Source: JARIHD01 sp035758825 (GTDB lineage Bacteria; Patescibacteriota; Saccharimonadia; Saccharimonadales; UBA4665). Taken from it: a stretch of 64,000 nt of DNA. A program made the translations under genes and the position numbers. The notes below the pieces were generated by a model that was not told where the DNA came from, made no database searches, and saw only the letters and a list, made by a program, of their open reading frames with translations. The stretch lies in the NCBI GenBank assembly GCA_035758825.1, contig DASTWA010000007.1, positions 5,513 to 69,512 on the forward strand, read 5' to 3'. Below, piece by piece: positions 17,258-25,458 of the stretch; the stretch's first letter is position 1, and each line of letters starts with the position of its first letter.

Positions 17258-19186
17258 ATGGGTAAGATCATTGGCATCGACCTCGGTACTACCAACTCGG
17301 CAATGGCCGTTATGCAATCCGGTAAGCCCGAGATCATCACCAATTCAGAAGGCAACCGCACTACTCCTAGTGTGGTGGCTGTAAACAAGAATGGCGAACG
17401 CCTGGTGGGGCAAGTTGCCCGCCGCCAGCAGGTGACCAATAGTAAGAATACTATCTACGAAGTAAAGCGCCTGATCGGCCGCCGCTGGGAAGACAAAGAA
17501 GTCCAGCGCGACCTCAAACTGATGGGTTACGAGATCGTCAAGAGCGGCGATGCCGTAAAGGTAAAGATGGGCGACAAGGAATACAGCCCAGAAGAAGTCA
17601 GCGCTATGGTGCTGGGCAAGCTGAAGGCTGACGCCGAAGCGTTCCTGGGCGAGCCAGTAACCGAGGCTGTCATTACCGTTCCTGCTTACTTTGACGACTC
17701 ACAGCGCCAGGCAACCAAGGACGCCGGCAAGATCGCCGGCCTTGAAGTTAAGCGTATCATCAACGAGCCGACGGCTGCCGCCTTGGCCTACGGCCTGGAC
17801 AAGGGCAGTAAGTCCGACGAAAAGATTGTTGTATACGATCTGGGTGGTGGCACGTTCGACGTTTCCATCCTGGAGCTCGGCGACGGTGTCTTCGAAGTAA
17901 AAAGTACCAACGGCGACACCCACCTTGGTGGTGCTGACTTTGACCGCGTCCTGGTCAACCACTTTGTGGATGAGTTCAAAAAGGAAAATGGTATTGACCT
18001 GACCGACGACAAGGCTGCCATGCAGCGCCTGCGCGACGAAGCCGAAAAGGCCAAGATCGAGCTTTCGACTGCCCAGGAAGTCGACATTAACCTGCCGTTC
18101 CTTACCGCCGACGCAGATGGCCCAAAGCACTTTGAGTACAAGCTGACCCGTTCCAAGCTGGAGCAGCTGGTTGCCGAATTGGTGGCCAAGACTGCCGAGC
18201 CGTGCGAGAAGGCCCTCAAGGATGCCGGCCTCAGCGCCAGTGACATCGACGCCGTCGTATTGGTCGGGGGCATGACCCGCATGCCGGCCGTCCAAGAAAA
18301 AGTAAAGAACATCTTTGGCAAAGACCCAATGAAGGGTGTCAACCCGGACGAGGTCGTAGCTGTCGGTGCCGCCATCCAAGGTGGCGTGCTCCAGGGTGAC
18401 GTTAAGGACGTTCTGCTTCTTGACGTAACACCTCTGTCACTGGGTATCGAAACCATGGGTGGTGTGATGACCAAGCTCATTGAGCGCAACACGACCATCC
18501 CTACTTCTAAGTCCGAAGTGTTCTCGACTGCCGCCGACAACCAGCCGCAGGTGGAAGTGCACGTCGTCCAAGGTGAGCGCGGTATGGCTGCCGACAACAA
18601 GTCACTGGGCCGCTTTATCCTTGATGGGATTCCAGCCGCTCCTCGCGGTGTGCCTCAAATCGAAGTTACCTTTAACATCGACGCCAATGGTATTTTGAAC
18701 GTAACCGCCAAGGATAAGGGCACCGGCAAGGAACAGAGCATCACCATCTCTGGCTCTGGCAACCTCGACAAAGAGGCCGTCGAAAAGATGGCCAAAGAAG
18801 CCGAGGCCAATGCCGAAGAAGACAAAAAGAAGCGTGAAGCCGTAGAGGCCCGCAACGTGCTCGACACAACCGTATACCAGGCCAAGAAGATGATGAGTGA
18901 CTATGGTGATAAAATGAGTGAAGAAGACAAGAAGAGTCTTCAGGAGGCGATTGATGGGGCTGCTAAAGAAAATGGTGAAAATAGCGATAAAGAAAAACTT
19001 GAAGAAGTAACCAAGAAGCTGAACGATATCATGATGCCTATCGGCGCCAAGATGTACGAAACCGCCAAGGACGAAGCTCCGGCTGCAGATGAAGACGGAG
19101 CAGAAGCTAAGCCCGACGACAAGAAAAAGGACGCCAAGGGCAAAGATGACGGCGCTGTAGAAGGCGAAGTCGTCGACGAAAAATAA
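17258..19186 (+). CDS. dnaK: Chaperone DnaK (Hsp70)
   Basis: ATP-dependent Hsp70 chaperone of 642 residues. The N-terminus GKIIGIDLGTTNSAMAVM is the phosphate-1 loop. VYDLGGGTFDVSIL and VVLVGGMTRMPAVQ are the phosphate-2 and adenosine motifs. The substrate domain contains LLDVTPLSLGIETMGG, and the tail ends acidic and disordered (GEVVDEK). GAAAGGG precedes the ATG. It is under CIRCE control and is followed closely by an unknown gene and dnaJ. Confidence 0.98.
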   Translation: MGKIIGIDLGTTNSAMAVMQSGKPEIITNSEGNRTTPSVVAVNKNGERLVGQVARRQQVTNSKNTIYEVKRLIGRRWEDKEVQRDLKLMGYEIVKSGDAVKVKMGDKEYSPEEVSAMVLGKLKADAEAFLGEPVTEAVITVPAYFDDSQRQATKDAGKIAGLEVKRIINEPTAAALAYGLDKGSKSDEKIVVYDLGGGTFDVSILELGDGVFEVKSTNGDTHLGGADFDRVLVNHFVDEFKKENGIDLTDDKAAMQRLRDEAEKAKIELSTAQEVDINLPFLTADADGPKHFEYKLTRSKLEQLVAELVAKTAEPCEKALKDAGLSASDIDAVVLVGGMTRMPAVQEKVKNIFGKDPMKGVNPDEVVAVGAAIQGGVLQGDVKDVLLLDVTPLSLGIETMGGVMTKLIERNTTIPTSKSEVFSTAADNQPQVEVHVVQGERGMAADNKSLGRFILDGIPAAPRGVPQIEVTFNIDANGILNVTAKDKGTGKEQSITISGSGNLDKEAVEKMAKEAEANAEEDKKKREAVEARNVLDTTVYQAKKMMSDYGDKMSEEDKKSLQEAIDGAAKENGENSDKEKLEEVTKKLNDIMMPIGAKMYETAKDEAPAADEDGAEAKPDDKKKDAKGKDDGAVEGEVVDEK

Positions 19187-19197
19187 GGGAAAAATAC

Positions 19198-19602
19198 ATG
19201 CTAGGATTTGGGGATAAACAAGGACACATCGATCCGACTAAGCTGCCGATATTCGTGCATGCCATCCAGAGCGCCGATGCGTTCACGCTGGCAACGAAGG
19301 TCTGGGACAACAATGGCCGCTATATCATTTTGGACCCGACCAACAATAAGGAGCTTATGCGCTTTGTGTTCTCCCAACCTACATGTGTCGTCTGGTTACA
19401 GCGCGACCAAGGGCGAATCGATACGTACGAGCTCGTGCTTATGTGGGAAGGCAAGGCCCGTGACGAAAGTGTTACTGAGGTGTATGTCATCTCTACCAGC
19501 AGCCAGCCAGTCGGGGACGACAGCCGGGCCAAGAGCTTGTTGAGCGCCATTCTGGCGTCACCGGCAATCGTACCAGTTAACCAGCCGCAACTGCAGCGCT
19601 AA
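19198..19602 (+). CDS. Unknown protein between dnaK and dnaJ
   Basis: Protein of 134 residues, mixed alpha/beta, no membrane helix or signal, no family recognised. It starts 11 bases after dnaK and ends 11 bases before dnaJ, so it is part of the chaperone transcript. Segments include LPIFVHAIQSADAFTLATKV and YELVLMWEGKARDESVTEVY. GGGAAAAAT ahead of the ATG is a weak ribosome site. The position suggests a link to proteostasis or stress, but nothing in the sequence proves it. Confidence 0.75.
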   Translation: MLGFGDKQGHIDPTKLPIFVHAIQSADAFTLATKVWDNNGRYIILDPTNNKELMRFVFSQPTCVVWLQRDQGRIDTYELVLMWEGKARDESVTEVYVISTSSQPVGDDSRAKSLLSAILASPAIVPVNQPQLQR

Positions 19603-19613
19603 CAAGGATTATC

Positions 19614-20708
19614 ATGGCCAAGCGAGATTATTACGAGGTACTGGGTGTTGGCAAGAATGCCAGTGCGGACGAAATCAAAAAAGCGTTCCGCCGTTTAGCT
19701 GTGCAGCATCACCCGGACAAAGAGGGTGGCGACGAGACCAAGTTCAAAGAGGTCAATGAGGCTTATGAAGTCCTCAAGGATCCCTCCAAGCGCCAACGGT
19801 ACGACCAGTTCGGCCATGCCGGCGTCGGCGGCAGCGCCGCCAGTGGCGGCAATCCGTTCGGCGGCGGCTTTAACGGCCAGAACGTTAATTTTGACTTTGG
19901 TGATTTGGGCCTTGGTGATATCTTTGAGAACTTCTTTGGTGGCGGCGGACGCTCCCGTCACCAGCAGCGCCGCGGACGGGATATCGAGACGAAGGTTGAT
20001 ATCAGCTTTGAGGAAGCAGTGTTTGGCACCGAAGTAGACGTTAGCATGTCCATCGATGATGCCTGTTCACACTGCAAAGGTTCAACCGTGGAACCTGGCC
20101 ATGAACTTAAGACTTGTGACACCTGCCAAGGATCGGGTCAAGTTGTAAGCGTTGCCCGCACTATTTTTGGCAACATCCAGCAGGCAACCGTCTGCCCTAA
20201 GTGTAAGGGCGCTGGCAAAATCCCCGAGAAGGTATGTTCGGTCTGTCACGGCAGGGGCACTGAACGCAAGGCCCAAAAGCTGAAGCTCAAGGTTCCGGCC
20301 GGTATCGACGACGGCGCGGTAATCCGTTTGCGCGAAAAGGGAGAAGCGGTCGCCCATGGCCCCAAGGGTGATTTGTATGTCAACATCCGCGTCAGGCCGC
20401 ACAAGAAGTTTACCCGCGAAGGTGACCTAATCTTGAGCGAAGAACACGTACATATGATCGATGCAGCCCTGGGCACCGAAGTAGACGTAGAGACGGTTGA
20501 CGGCCCGATTACCATGAAAGTGCCGGCTGGCACACAGAGCGGTACGGACTTCAAGCTGTCCAACCACGGCGTGCCTCATTTGAGGGGTACAACACGAGGC
20601 GCCCACATTGTGACTATCGTCGTAGACACGCCAACCAAACTTACCAAGCGCCAAAAAGAACTGCTCGAAGAGTTCAAGTCGGGCGGCAAAAAGGGCTGGT
20701 TTAGCTAG
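19614..20708 (+). CDS. dnaJ: Chaperone DnaJ (Hsp40)
   Basis: DnaK cochaperone of 364 residues. The J domain (1-70) carries HHPDKEGG, the HPD that stimulates DnaK ATPase. It is followed by a Gly/Phe-rich linker (about 78-115) and a zinc region with four CxxCxG repeats: CSHCKGS, CDTCQGSG, CPKCKGAG and CSVCHGRG. Two C-terminal beta domains follow. The first repeat has serine in place of the final glycine. It is the last gene of the CIRCE-controlled group and is convergent with the murL-like gene. Confidence 0.96.
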   Translation: MAKRDYYEVLGVGKNASADEIKKAFRRLAVQHHPDKEGGDETKFKEVNEAYEVLKDPSKRQRYDQFGHAGVGGSAASGGNPFGGGFNGQNVNFDFGDLGLGDIFENFFGGGGRSRHQQRRGRDIETKVDISFEEAVFGTEVDVSMSIDDACSHCKGSTVEPGHELKTCDTCQGSGQVVSVARTIFGNIQQATVCPKCKGAGKIPEKVCSVCHGRGTERKAQKLKLKVPAGIDDGAVIRLREKGEAVAHGPKGDLYVNIRVRPHKKFTREGDLILSEEHVHMIDAALGTEVDVETVDGPITMKVPAGTQSGTDFKLSNHGVPHLRGTTRGAHIVTIVVDTPTKLTKRQKELLEEFKSGGKKGWFS

Positions 20709-20742
20709 CGAGCTATACAAACGCCTCAAACCCTGCTAGTAA

Positions 20743-22029
20743 TTAGGCGTTCTTGAATGTCCGCTCAAAATCTGCCAGGACAGGCTGGTAGTCTTTTGGG
20801 ATGTTGTGGGCGGCTAGGCTGTTAACCAGTCGTCCATGGACCTCCTGGAAGTCGATCGAGTTTGCGGCCTTCGTAAAGGAATCGATGATGTTCTGAGGCA
20901 GCCGATACCCTTGCTTAAGCGCCATGGCGGCAGCCAATTTACACTCCTCATCAGTGCCTACGCACTCCAGGGGTTTGTGCTGGTCGTCGCTGACAAGCTC
21001 GTGCAGGTATGCATACAGCGCAGGCAGGGCGAGGGGTTGTGGCGTCTCGGGCCAGATCTTGCCCGGTGCTTCGGAGCTAACTGCGCTGAATGCCAGCGCG
21101 ATGAACGCGCACTTAGGGCATTCCATGCACCAGACGCCCTCGGTATAGCCGTGGTTGCAGCTGGTAAAGTGTCCCAGGTAGGGCCCTTTTGCAGCCAGCT
21201 GGACAATCTGTAGTTCGTGCAAAGGACGAAGCAAGCTGAAGTAGCGCACAGGAATGCCAAATTCGCGTAGCAGGCCACTAAAATCTTCTTCGAATTCGAT
21301 TGATTTGGAGTGCTGGTGGTTGATGCTAACCCCATCGATGGTGGTGTTGCTTTCGTTGGCTGAGCTCTCGTTAGAGGCAATGACGTCGCGCTTGTTAAGC
21401 AGCCAGGCACAGAGCACAGCGGTTACGGCAATTGCAGCGCTTGTCGGTCGGTGGCCTTGGTATTTGCCGTCTTTACGACGCGGGTCCATGTAGCGTTTGC
21501 AAACGATAACTGGCTCGCCCGAAGCCTTGACAATCTCTTCCTGGGCTACTGAAGTATTAAGCTGGAACCACGTAAAGTCCAGGTTGTTTTCGCCAAGCAC
21601 TGTCGCGCTGGCACTGCCATCCTTACCGCCGCCATTGAGCAGGAAACAACCCTCGAGTCTAGGTGCCTGGTCTGGTGGGTTGGCCGGTCGCTCTTCGGAT
21701 GGAGCTTCAATGCTGGTACGCAAGGTAATGGGCAATTTATTGACGTACCGGAATTCGGCCATGCCCAGGAAAATAAGCTTCTCAAAGAAGGCCTTTTCTG
21801 CTGAGGTAAGAGGAAAGTCTGTCTGGATCGTCTGGACATATTCGATGCTGAAAAGATACGGCGCGTGGACAATACTTAACCAGTTAAGTAATCGCTGCGT
21901 CCTCGGGTCATCGGCGTCTTTTATGGTAGTTGGCAGCGTAAAGGTATGAGTATATGTTGTGCCGTCCAGCAGGTAACTGCAGTATACTTTTTTGGTAGCC
22001 ACACGGACGGGTAATACTCGTAGAATCAT
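20743..22029 (-). CDS. murL: MurL-like UDP-MurNAc-dipeptide glutamate epimerase
   Basis: Protein of 428 residues. It has a modified PP-loop LNGGGKDGSAS (about 131-141), then ASNESSANE (about 218-226), SINHQHSKSIEFEEDF, YFSLLRPLHELQIV and a Cys cluster HFTSCNHGYTEGVWCMECPKC. This combination matches what I recall of MurL, which uses ATP to epimerise the terminal L-Glu of UDP-MurNAc-L-Ala-L-Glu, replacing glutamate racemase. The assignment rests on motifs from memory. It is divergent from the ATP-grasp operon with only 38 bases between starts. TATAAA (22043 to 22038, minus strand) ends 8 bases before the ATG. Confidence 0.65.
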   Translation of the reverse strand: MILRVLPVRVATKKVYCSYLLDGTTYTHTFTLPTTIKDADDPRTQRLLNWLSIVHAPYLFSIEYVQTIQTDFPLTSAEKAFFEKLIFLGMAEFRYVNKLPITLRTSIEAPSEERPANPPDQAPRLEGCFLLNGGGKDGSASATVLGENNLDFTWFQLNTSVAQEEIVKASGEPVIVCKRYMDPRRKDGKYQGHRPTSAAIAVTAVLCAWLLNKRDVIASNESSANESNTTIDGVSINHQHSKSIEFEEDFSGLLREFGIPVRYFSLLRPLHELQIVQLAAKGPYLGHFTSCNHGYTEGVWCMECPKCAFIALAFSAVSSEAPGKIWPETPQPLALPALYAYLHELVSDDQHKPLECVGTDEECKLAAAMALKQGYRLPQNIIDSFTKAANSIDFQEVHGRLVNSLAAHNIPKDYQPVLADFERTFKNA

Positions 22030-22067
22030 TTGAATATTTTATAATATTATGCTATAATAATCAAGAT
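22030..22067. promoter_or_regulatory. Divergent promoters, murL-like gene and ATP-grasp operon
   Basis: A 38-base AT-rich gap holds both promoters. TATAAT (22053-22058, preceded by TGC) serves the plus-strand operon, 9 bases before its ATG. TATAAA (22043-22038, minus) serves the murL-like gene, 8 bases before its ATG. The -35 regions must lie inside the opposite genes, so the two transcripts cannot easily start independently and expression is probably linked. Confidence 0.6.
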
Positions 22068-22976
22068 ATGAAACGTATCCTTATCCTGATCCACCACGTC
22101 AAAGACGAAGCGGCCAGCCCAAACTTTGGTAAGTTCAAAACAGCCTTGGATGCGTTCGTTGACTCCTCTAAGTATACCGTTACCATGGGCGCTTTGCGCG
22201 ATTTGGTATTTGAAGTATCCCCAACCGGCATGGATATCTACGACCCAAAGCGTGGTTTTTCGCTGGCGGACTTTGATTTGGTCGTCTTCCGGATTGTCCG
22301 TAAGGAATGGTCACGCGTAGCGGCTTGTTGCCAGTTTTTGCAGGCCAAGAACATCCCATACATTGATTCATACAATAAGCCGGCTGCCGTATCGAAGGCC
22401 TCGGCCGCTTTCGTAGGCCGTGCCCACGGGATCCCGGTTATCCCGACTCTTTTTTCGCGTGCCGACCTGTTGACTGAAATGGTCCATACTGATGCGATAC
22501 CTTTTGACTATCCGTTTGTCATCAAGGACCAGAACGGCAAAAAAGGCCGACTGAACTATCTGGTACAGAACAAAGAAGAGGCTCTTGCCGCCTTGAGTAC
22601 CCCAGGTGAGACAGAGTTTGTCATCCAGGAGTATATCCCGAATGACGGTGATTACCGTGTGCTCATCATGGGCGGCGAAATCGCCCTGATCATCCATCGC
22701 CAGTCAGAGGCAGGCGCCTACCTGAACAATACTTCTCAGGGCGGTACAGCTCAGCTTATTGATCCGGCTGAACTCGACAAGTCGATGCTTGACGATGCCT
22801 TGCGCGCCGCAGCCCTCGATGAGGTCGAGGTAGCAGGCGTGGACCTCATGATCGACAACCGTACATGCCGGCATTACATTATGGAAGTTAACAGTTCGCC
22901 GCAGTTAACCAGCGGAGCTTTTCCCGAACGTAAGACCAAGGCTTACGTTGAATACCTACAACGTTTAGCTGCTTAA
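22068..22976 (+). CDS. ATP-grasp ligase A (RimK/glutathione synthetase-like)
   Basis: Protein of 302 residues with a pre-ATP-grasp N-domain (1-105). The ATP-grasp core follows, with FVIKDQNGKKGRLNYLV (phosphate loop), FVIQEYIPNDGDYRVLI, HRQSEAGAYLNNTSQGG and a C-terminal metal-binding block GVDLMIDN...IMEVNSSPQLTSG. Such enzymes join a carboxylate to an amine through an acyl-phosphate. It shares LNNTSQGG and PQLTSG with ligase B at 24529, so the two are paralogues distinct from the RimK-type third copy. First gene of a compact operon; substrate unknown. Confidence 0.85.
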   Translation: MKRILILIHHVKDEAASPNFGKFKTALDAFVDSSKYTVTMGALRDLVFEVSPTGMDIYDPKRGFSLADFDLVVFRIVRKEWSRVAACCQFLQAKNIPYIDSYNKPAAVSKASAAFVGRAHGIPVIPTLFSRADLLTEMVHTDAIPFDYPFVIKDQNGKKGRLNYLVQNKEEALAALSTPGETEFVIQEYIPNDGDYRVLIMGGEIALIIHRQSEAGAYLNNTSQGGTAQLIDPAELDKSMLDDALRAAALDEVEVAGVDLMIDNRTCRHYIMEVNSSPQLTSGAFPERKTKAYVEYLQRLAA

Positions 22977-22993
22977 GTAAAAGAGACAAAGTA

Positions 22994-23359
22994 ATGGTTG
23001 AACGCACTGGGCTTTTGTTGCCGCTCGACGAAACATTCACCCCTGCCGACGCAGAGGTACATGCTTCGTTCGTCCAGGCTCACGACGGTATGCGCGAAGC
23101 GTACCGCCAGCTAACTGTGCCCGAGCAGACTCGTGCGGAGATTGAGTCCGCATTCCGCGAGGGACGCACCAGGAACCCTGACCTTACTGCCCAGCACCTG
23201 GACGGGCATGTCAGGAACTGGCAGGCGGCCGCCCAGTATGGGCCTGGTGTAATCGCCGAAGGCGACCTGGGTAAATTCGACATAACAAACCTCCGGCATG
23301 TAACCTTATTACAAGGCCGTGGCCTGCTAAAACCCCGCGAGGAGGTGCGCTATGTTTAA
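22994..23359 (+). CDS. Small unknown protein in ATP-grasp operon
   Basis: Protein of 121 residues, soluble, predicted mostly helical and charged, no family recognised. It starts 17 bases after ligase A and overlaps the DUF1704 peptidase gene by 8 bases, so its translation is coupled to that of the peptidase. The C-terminus is KPREEVRYV, ending in Tyr-Val after two glutamates. Its position raises the possibility that it is a substrate or carrier for the ligases, but this is speculative. Confidence 0.7.
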   Translation: MVERTGLLLPLDETFTPADAEVHASFVQAHDGMREAYRQLTVPEQTRAEIESAFREGRTRNPDLTAQHLDGHVRNWQAAAQYGPGVIAEGDLGKFDITNLRHVTLLQGRGLLKPREEVRYV

Positions 23360-24527
23360 GTATCCTGCCGCTCCCTATGCTTATCTGGCGATCAGTAACA
23401 TCGACCAACAGCGTGATGCTTTTTTGCGTGGGGATATCGAATATCCTTCGTTTGCGTACGGCAAGCGGTTCAGTAAACCGGTGCTAGAGCGCCGCAAGGC
23501 CAAAATCAGCAAAGACTTGCTTAGAGATGACCTATCCGAAGAGGAGCGCACCTATCTTGAGCGCCGGTTACAGCAGACAGAATTCCTGTTGACGGCCACA
23601 CACCTGCAGTCTGCCCCGCAGTCTGAAGCAGCCGACATCCTTCCGCTATACCGCGAGCAGGTGAGCAAGCTCTACAGCGAGCCGCACGCCAAGTATGCCG
23701 AAGCGATCTACCTCATCTTGAAGCAAGCTGCAAAGGGTAACCCAGCTAAGGAAGAGTTGCTTGGTTACATAGAACGGAACACTTCGCTTAAGGGTGATGC
23801 CAGTCACGACATTCGGCCAAGTACCGAGCAATTCACGCATTACCGCACACTGTTTGCCGAACACGCGCCCTGGCTTTTTGACCGTCAGCTTTGCCCAGAA
23901 ACCCGCGATATCCAGGAGCTTATTACCTTTGCTTTGCAGCAGATTGGCGCTGCAGTGCACGGCTGGCACATCGACATTGCCGCCGGCATCTCCAATGTCC
24001 GGGTCTCGTACCATGACAAAAAGATCCAGGTGGGTGAGCATCTGCGTGTAAGGACGCGCAAGCGACGGCTGCAGGTCGTCTGTCACGAAGTGTACGGACA
24101 TGTCGGCCGTAACCTGGAACGGTCAGTGCCGACAAGCAATATTCGTGAATCAGAAGGTTTTGCCGTATTGCTCGAGCAGCTTTTGGAGCCAAAGTTCTCG
24201 ACCAAACGAGCCCTGCGCTACTTGACGGTTGCGGCCGGTTGGGGCGCCCTTGGACGGCCTATGGATTTCCGTGAAACGTTTGAGATTATCTGGCGGGCCA
24301 TGGTGATACTCTCGAGCTACTCCGAACCTGTTGCCAGGCACAAGGCATTCCACGAATGTGTCCGCGCTTTTCGGGGCGGCCGGCCCGATATTCCAGGGGC
24401 GGTGTTTACCAAAGACACGGCTTATTTTGAGGGTAATGTCGCGGTTTGGAATCAATTGGAAAAGCGTATACTAAGCAAAGAAGAGTTCATTGCGCTATTA
24501 ACAGGGCGGGGACTGCTGGAGATTTAA
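23352..24527 (+). CDS. DUF1704 (MATCAP-like) HExxxH metallopeptidase
   Basis: Protein of 391 residues. The zinc motif VVCHEVYGHV gives His245, Glu246 and His250 (HExxxH). RESEGFAVLLEQL follows with Glu268 as the probable third ligand, the position of the QEGLA-type motif in bacterial DUF1704 proteins. The family includes eukaryotic tubulin tyrosine carboxypeptidases (MATCAP) and bacterial proteins often encoded with ATP-grasp enzymes. GAGG precedes the ATG. It sits between ligases A and B in one operon, suggesting removal of residues those ligases add. Confidence 0.8.
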   Translation: MFKYPAAPYAYLAISNIDQQRDAFLRGDIEYPSFAYGKRFSKPVLERRKAKISKDLLRDDLSEEERTYLERRLQQTEFLLTATHLQSAPQSEAADILPLYREQVSKLYSEPHAKYAEAIYLILKQAAKGNPAKEELLGYIERNTSLKGDASHDIRPSTEQFTHYRTLFAEHAPWLFDRQLCPETRDIQELITFALQQIGAAVHGWHIDIAAGISNVRVSYHDKKIQVGEHLRVRTRKRRLQVVCHEVYGHVGRNLERSVPTSNIRESEGFAVLLEQLLEPKFSTKRALRYLTVAAGWGALGRPMDFRETFEIIWRAMVILSSYSEPVARHKAFHECVRAFRGGRPDIPGAVFTKDTAYFEGNVAVWNQLEKRILSKEEFIALLTGRGLLEI

Positions 24528-24528
24528 T

Positions 24529-25458
24529 ATGAAGCCAGAAGTAGTTATTGTAGGCTCCAAGGACAACCAGGGCAAAAATGACCCCGCTGCCATAGCGGAG
24601 GCGCTGGCAGGCAACGGTCAGTTTGATGAGCGGACCGTTTGGTGGGAGGATGTAGTGTTTGATATCCGGCAAGGCGACGTCCGGGTTGAGGCCAACGGCC
24701 AACCTCTTTGCAGGGATGATACCCGGCTCGTGTTGACCCTTAACTGGTACAAGAATAAAGAATTGAGCATTTACCGTGATGTTGCATTCGCGGCCGGGCT
24801 CTATGTCGCCAGCAACGACGTGCCTGTCTGGAACAGCGAAATTATCCATCAGCGGTCAGTGACAAAATTGTCGTGCATGCAGCAGCTCGCTTTGGCTGGC
24901 ATTTCTGTCCCGCGTACCTTATTTTCGTTGGACCCGGAGTTGCTGGTGGACGCAGCAGTGAACCGTCTGGCCTTTCCAGTGGTCGTAAAAGCGGTCGCCG
25001 CCAGCAGGGGTCGAAGTAATCACTTGGTGCAAACCAAAGAAGAGCTACAGGCACTGTTAGGCTCTCAACAGGTCAACCGCTACATGGTCCAGCCGTTTAT
25101 GCCGAATGACCATGATTTGCGTGTTATTTGTTTTGGCGGCCAGCCCGAGCTCATTCTGCGAAGGGCACGGGCACAGGGGAGCGACACCCACCTGAACAAC
25201 ACCTCCCAGGGTGGCGAGGCAAAATGGTTGACAACTGACATGTTTGCTGATGAAATACTGGAACAATGCAAGGAAATAGCCAGGATTACTGGCAGGGAAA
25301 TGGCAGGTGTGGACCTTATCCCGGACAGTGCAGCGCCAACAGGCTATTCGTGCCTTGAAGTAAACGCCATACCGCAACTGACCTCGGGCGTCGATGCAGA
25401 CCTAAAGATGAAAAAGTTAACCGAGTCGCTCATAGCGTTCAGTAAGGACACAGTATGA
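24529..25458 (+). CDS. ATP-grasp ligase B
   Basis: Protein of 309 residues, paralogue of ligase A. VVVKAVAASRGRSNHLV is the phosphate-binding loop, and MVQPFMPNDHDLRVICFGG, THLNNTSQGGEAKWL and GVDLIPDS...CLEVNAIPQLTSG complete the ATP-grasp fold. The N-terminal domain differs markedly from ligase A, suggesting another acceptor. The start is 1 base after the DUF1704 stop, and the stop overlaps the RimK-like gene by ATGA. Substrate unknown; formation of a peptide or amide bond is expected from the fold. Confidence 0.83.
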   Translation: MKPEVVIVGSKDNQGKNDPAAIAEALAGNGQFDERTVWWEDVVFDIRQGDVRVEANGQPLCRDDTRLVLTLNWYKNKELSIYRDVAFAAGLYVASNDVPVWNSEIIHQRSVTKLSCMQQLALAGISVPRTLFSLDPELLVDAAVNRLAFPVVVKAVAASRGRSNHLVQTKEELQALLGSQQVNRYMVQPFMPNDHDLRVICFGGQPELILRRARAQGSDTHLNNTSQGGEAKWLTTDMFADEILEQCKEIARITGREMAGVDLIPDSAAPTGYSCLEVNAIPQLTSGVDADLKMKKLTESLIAFSKDTV

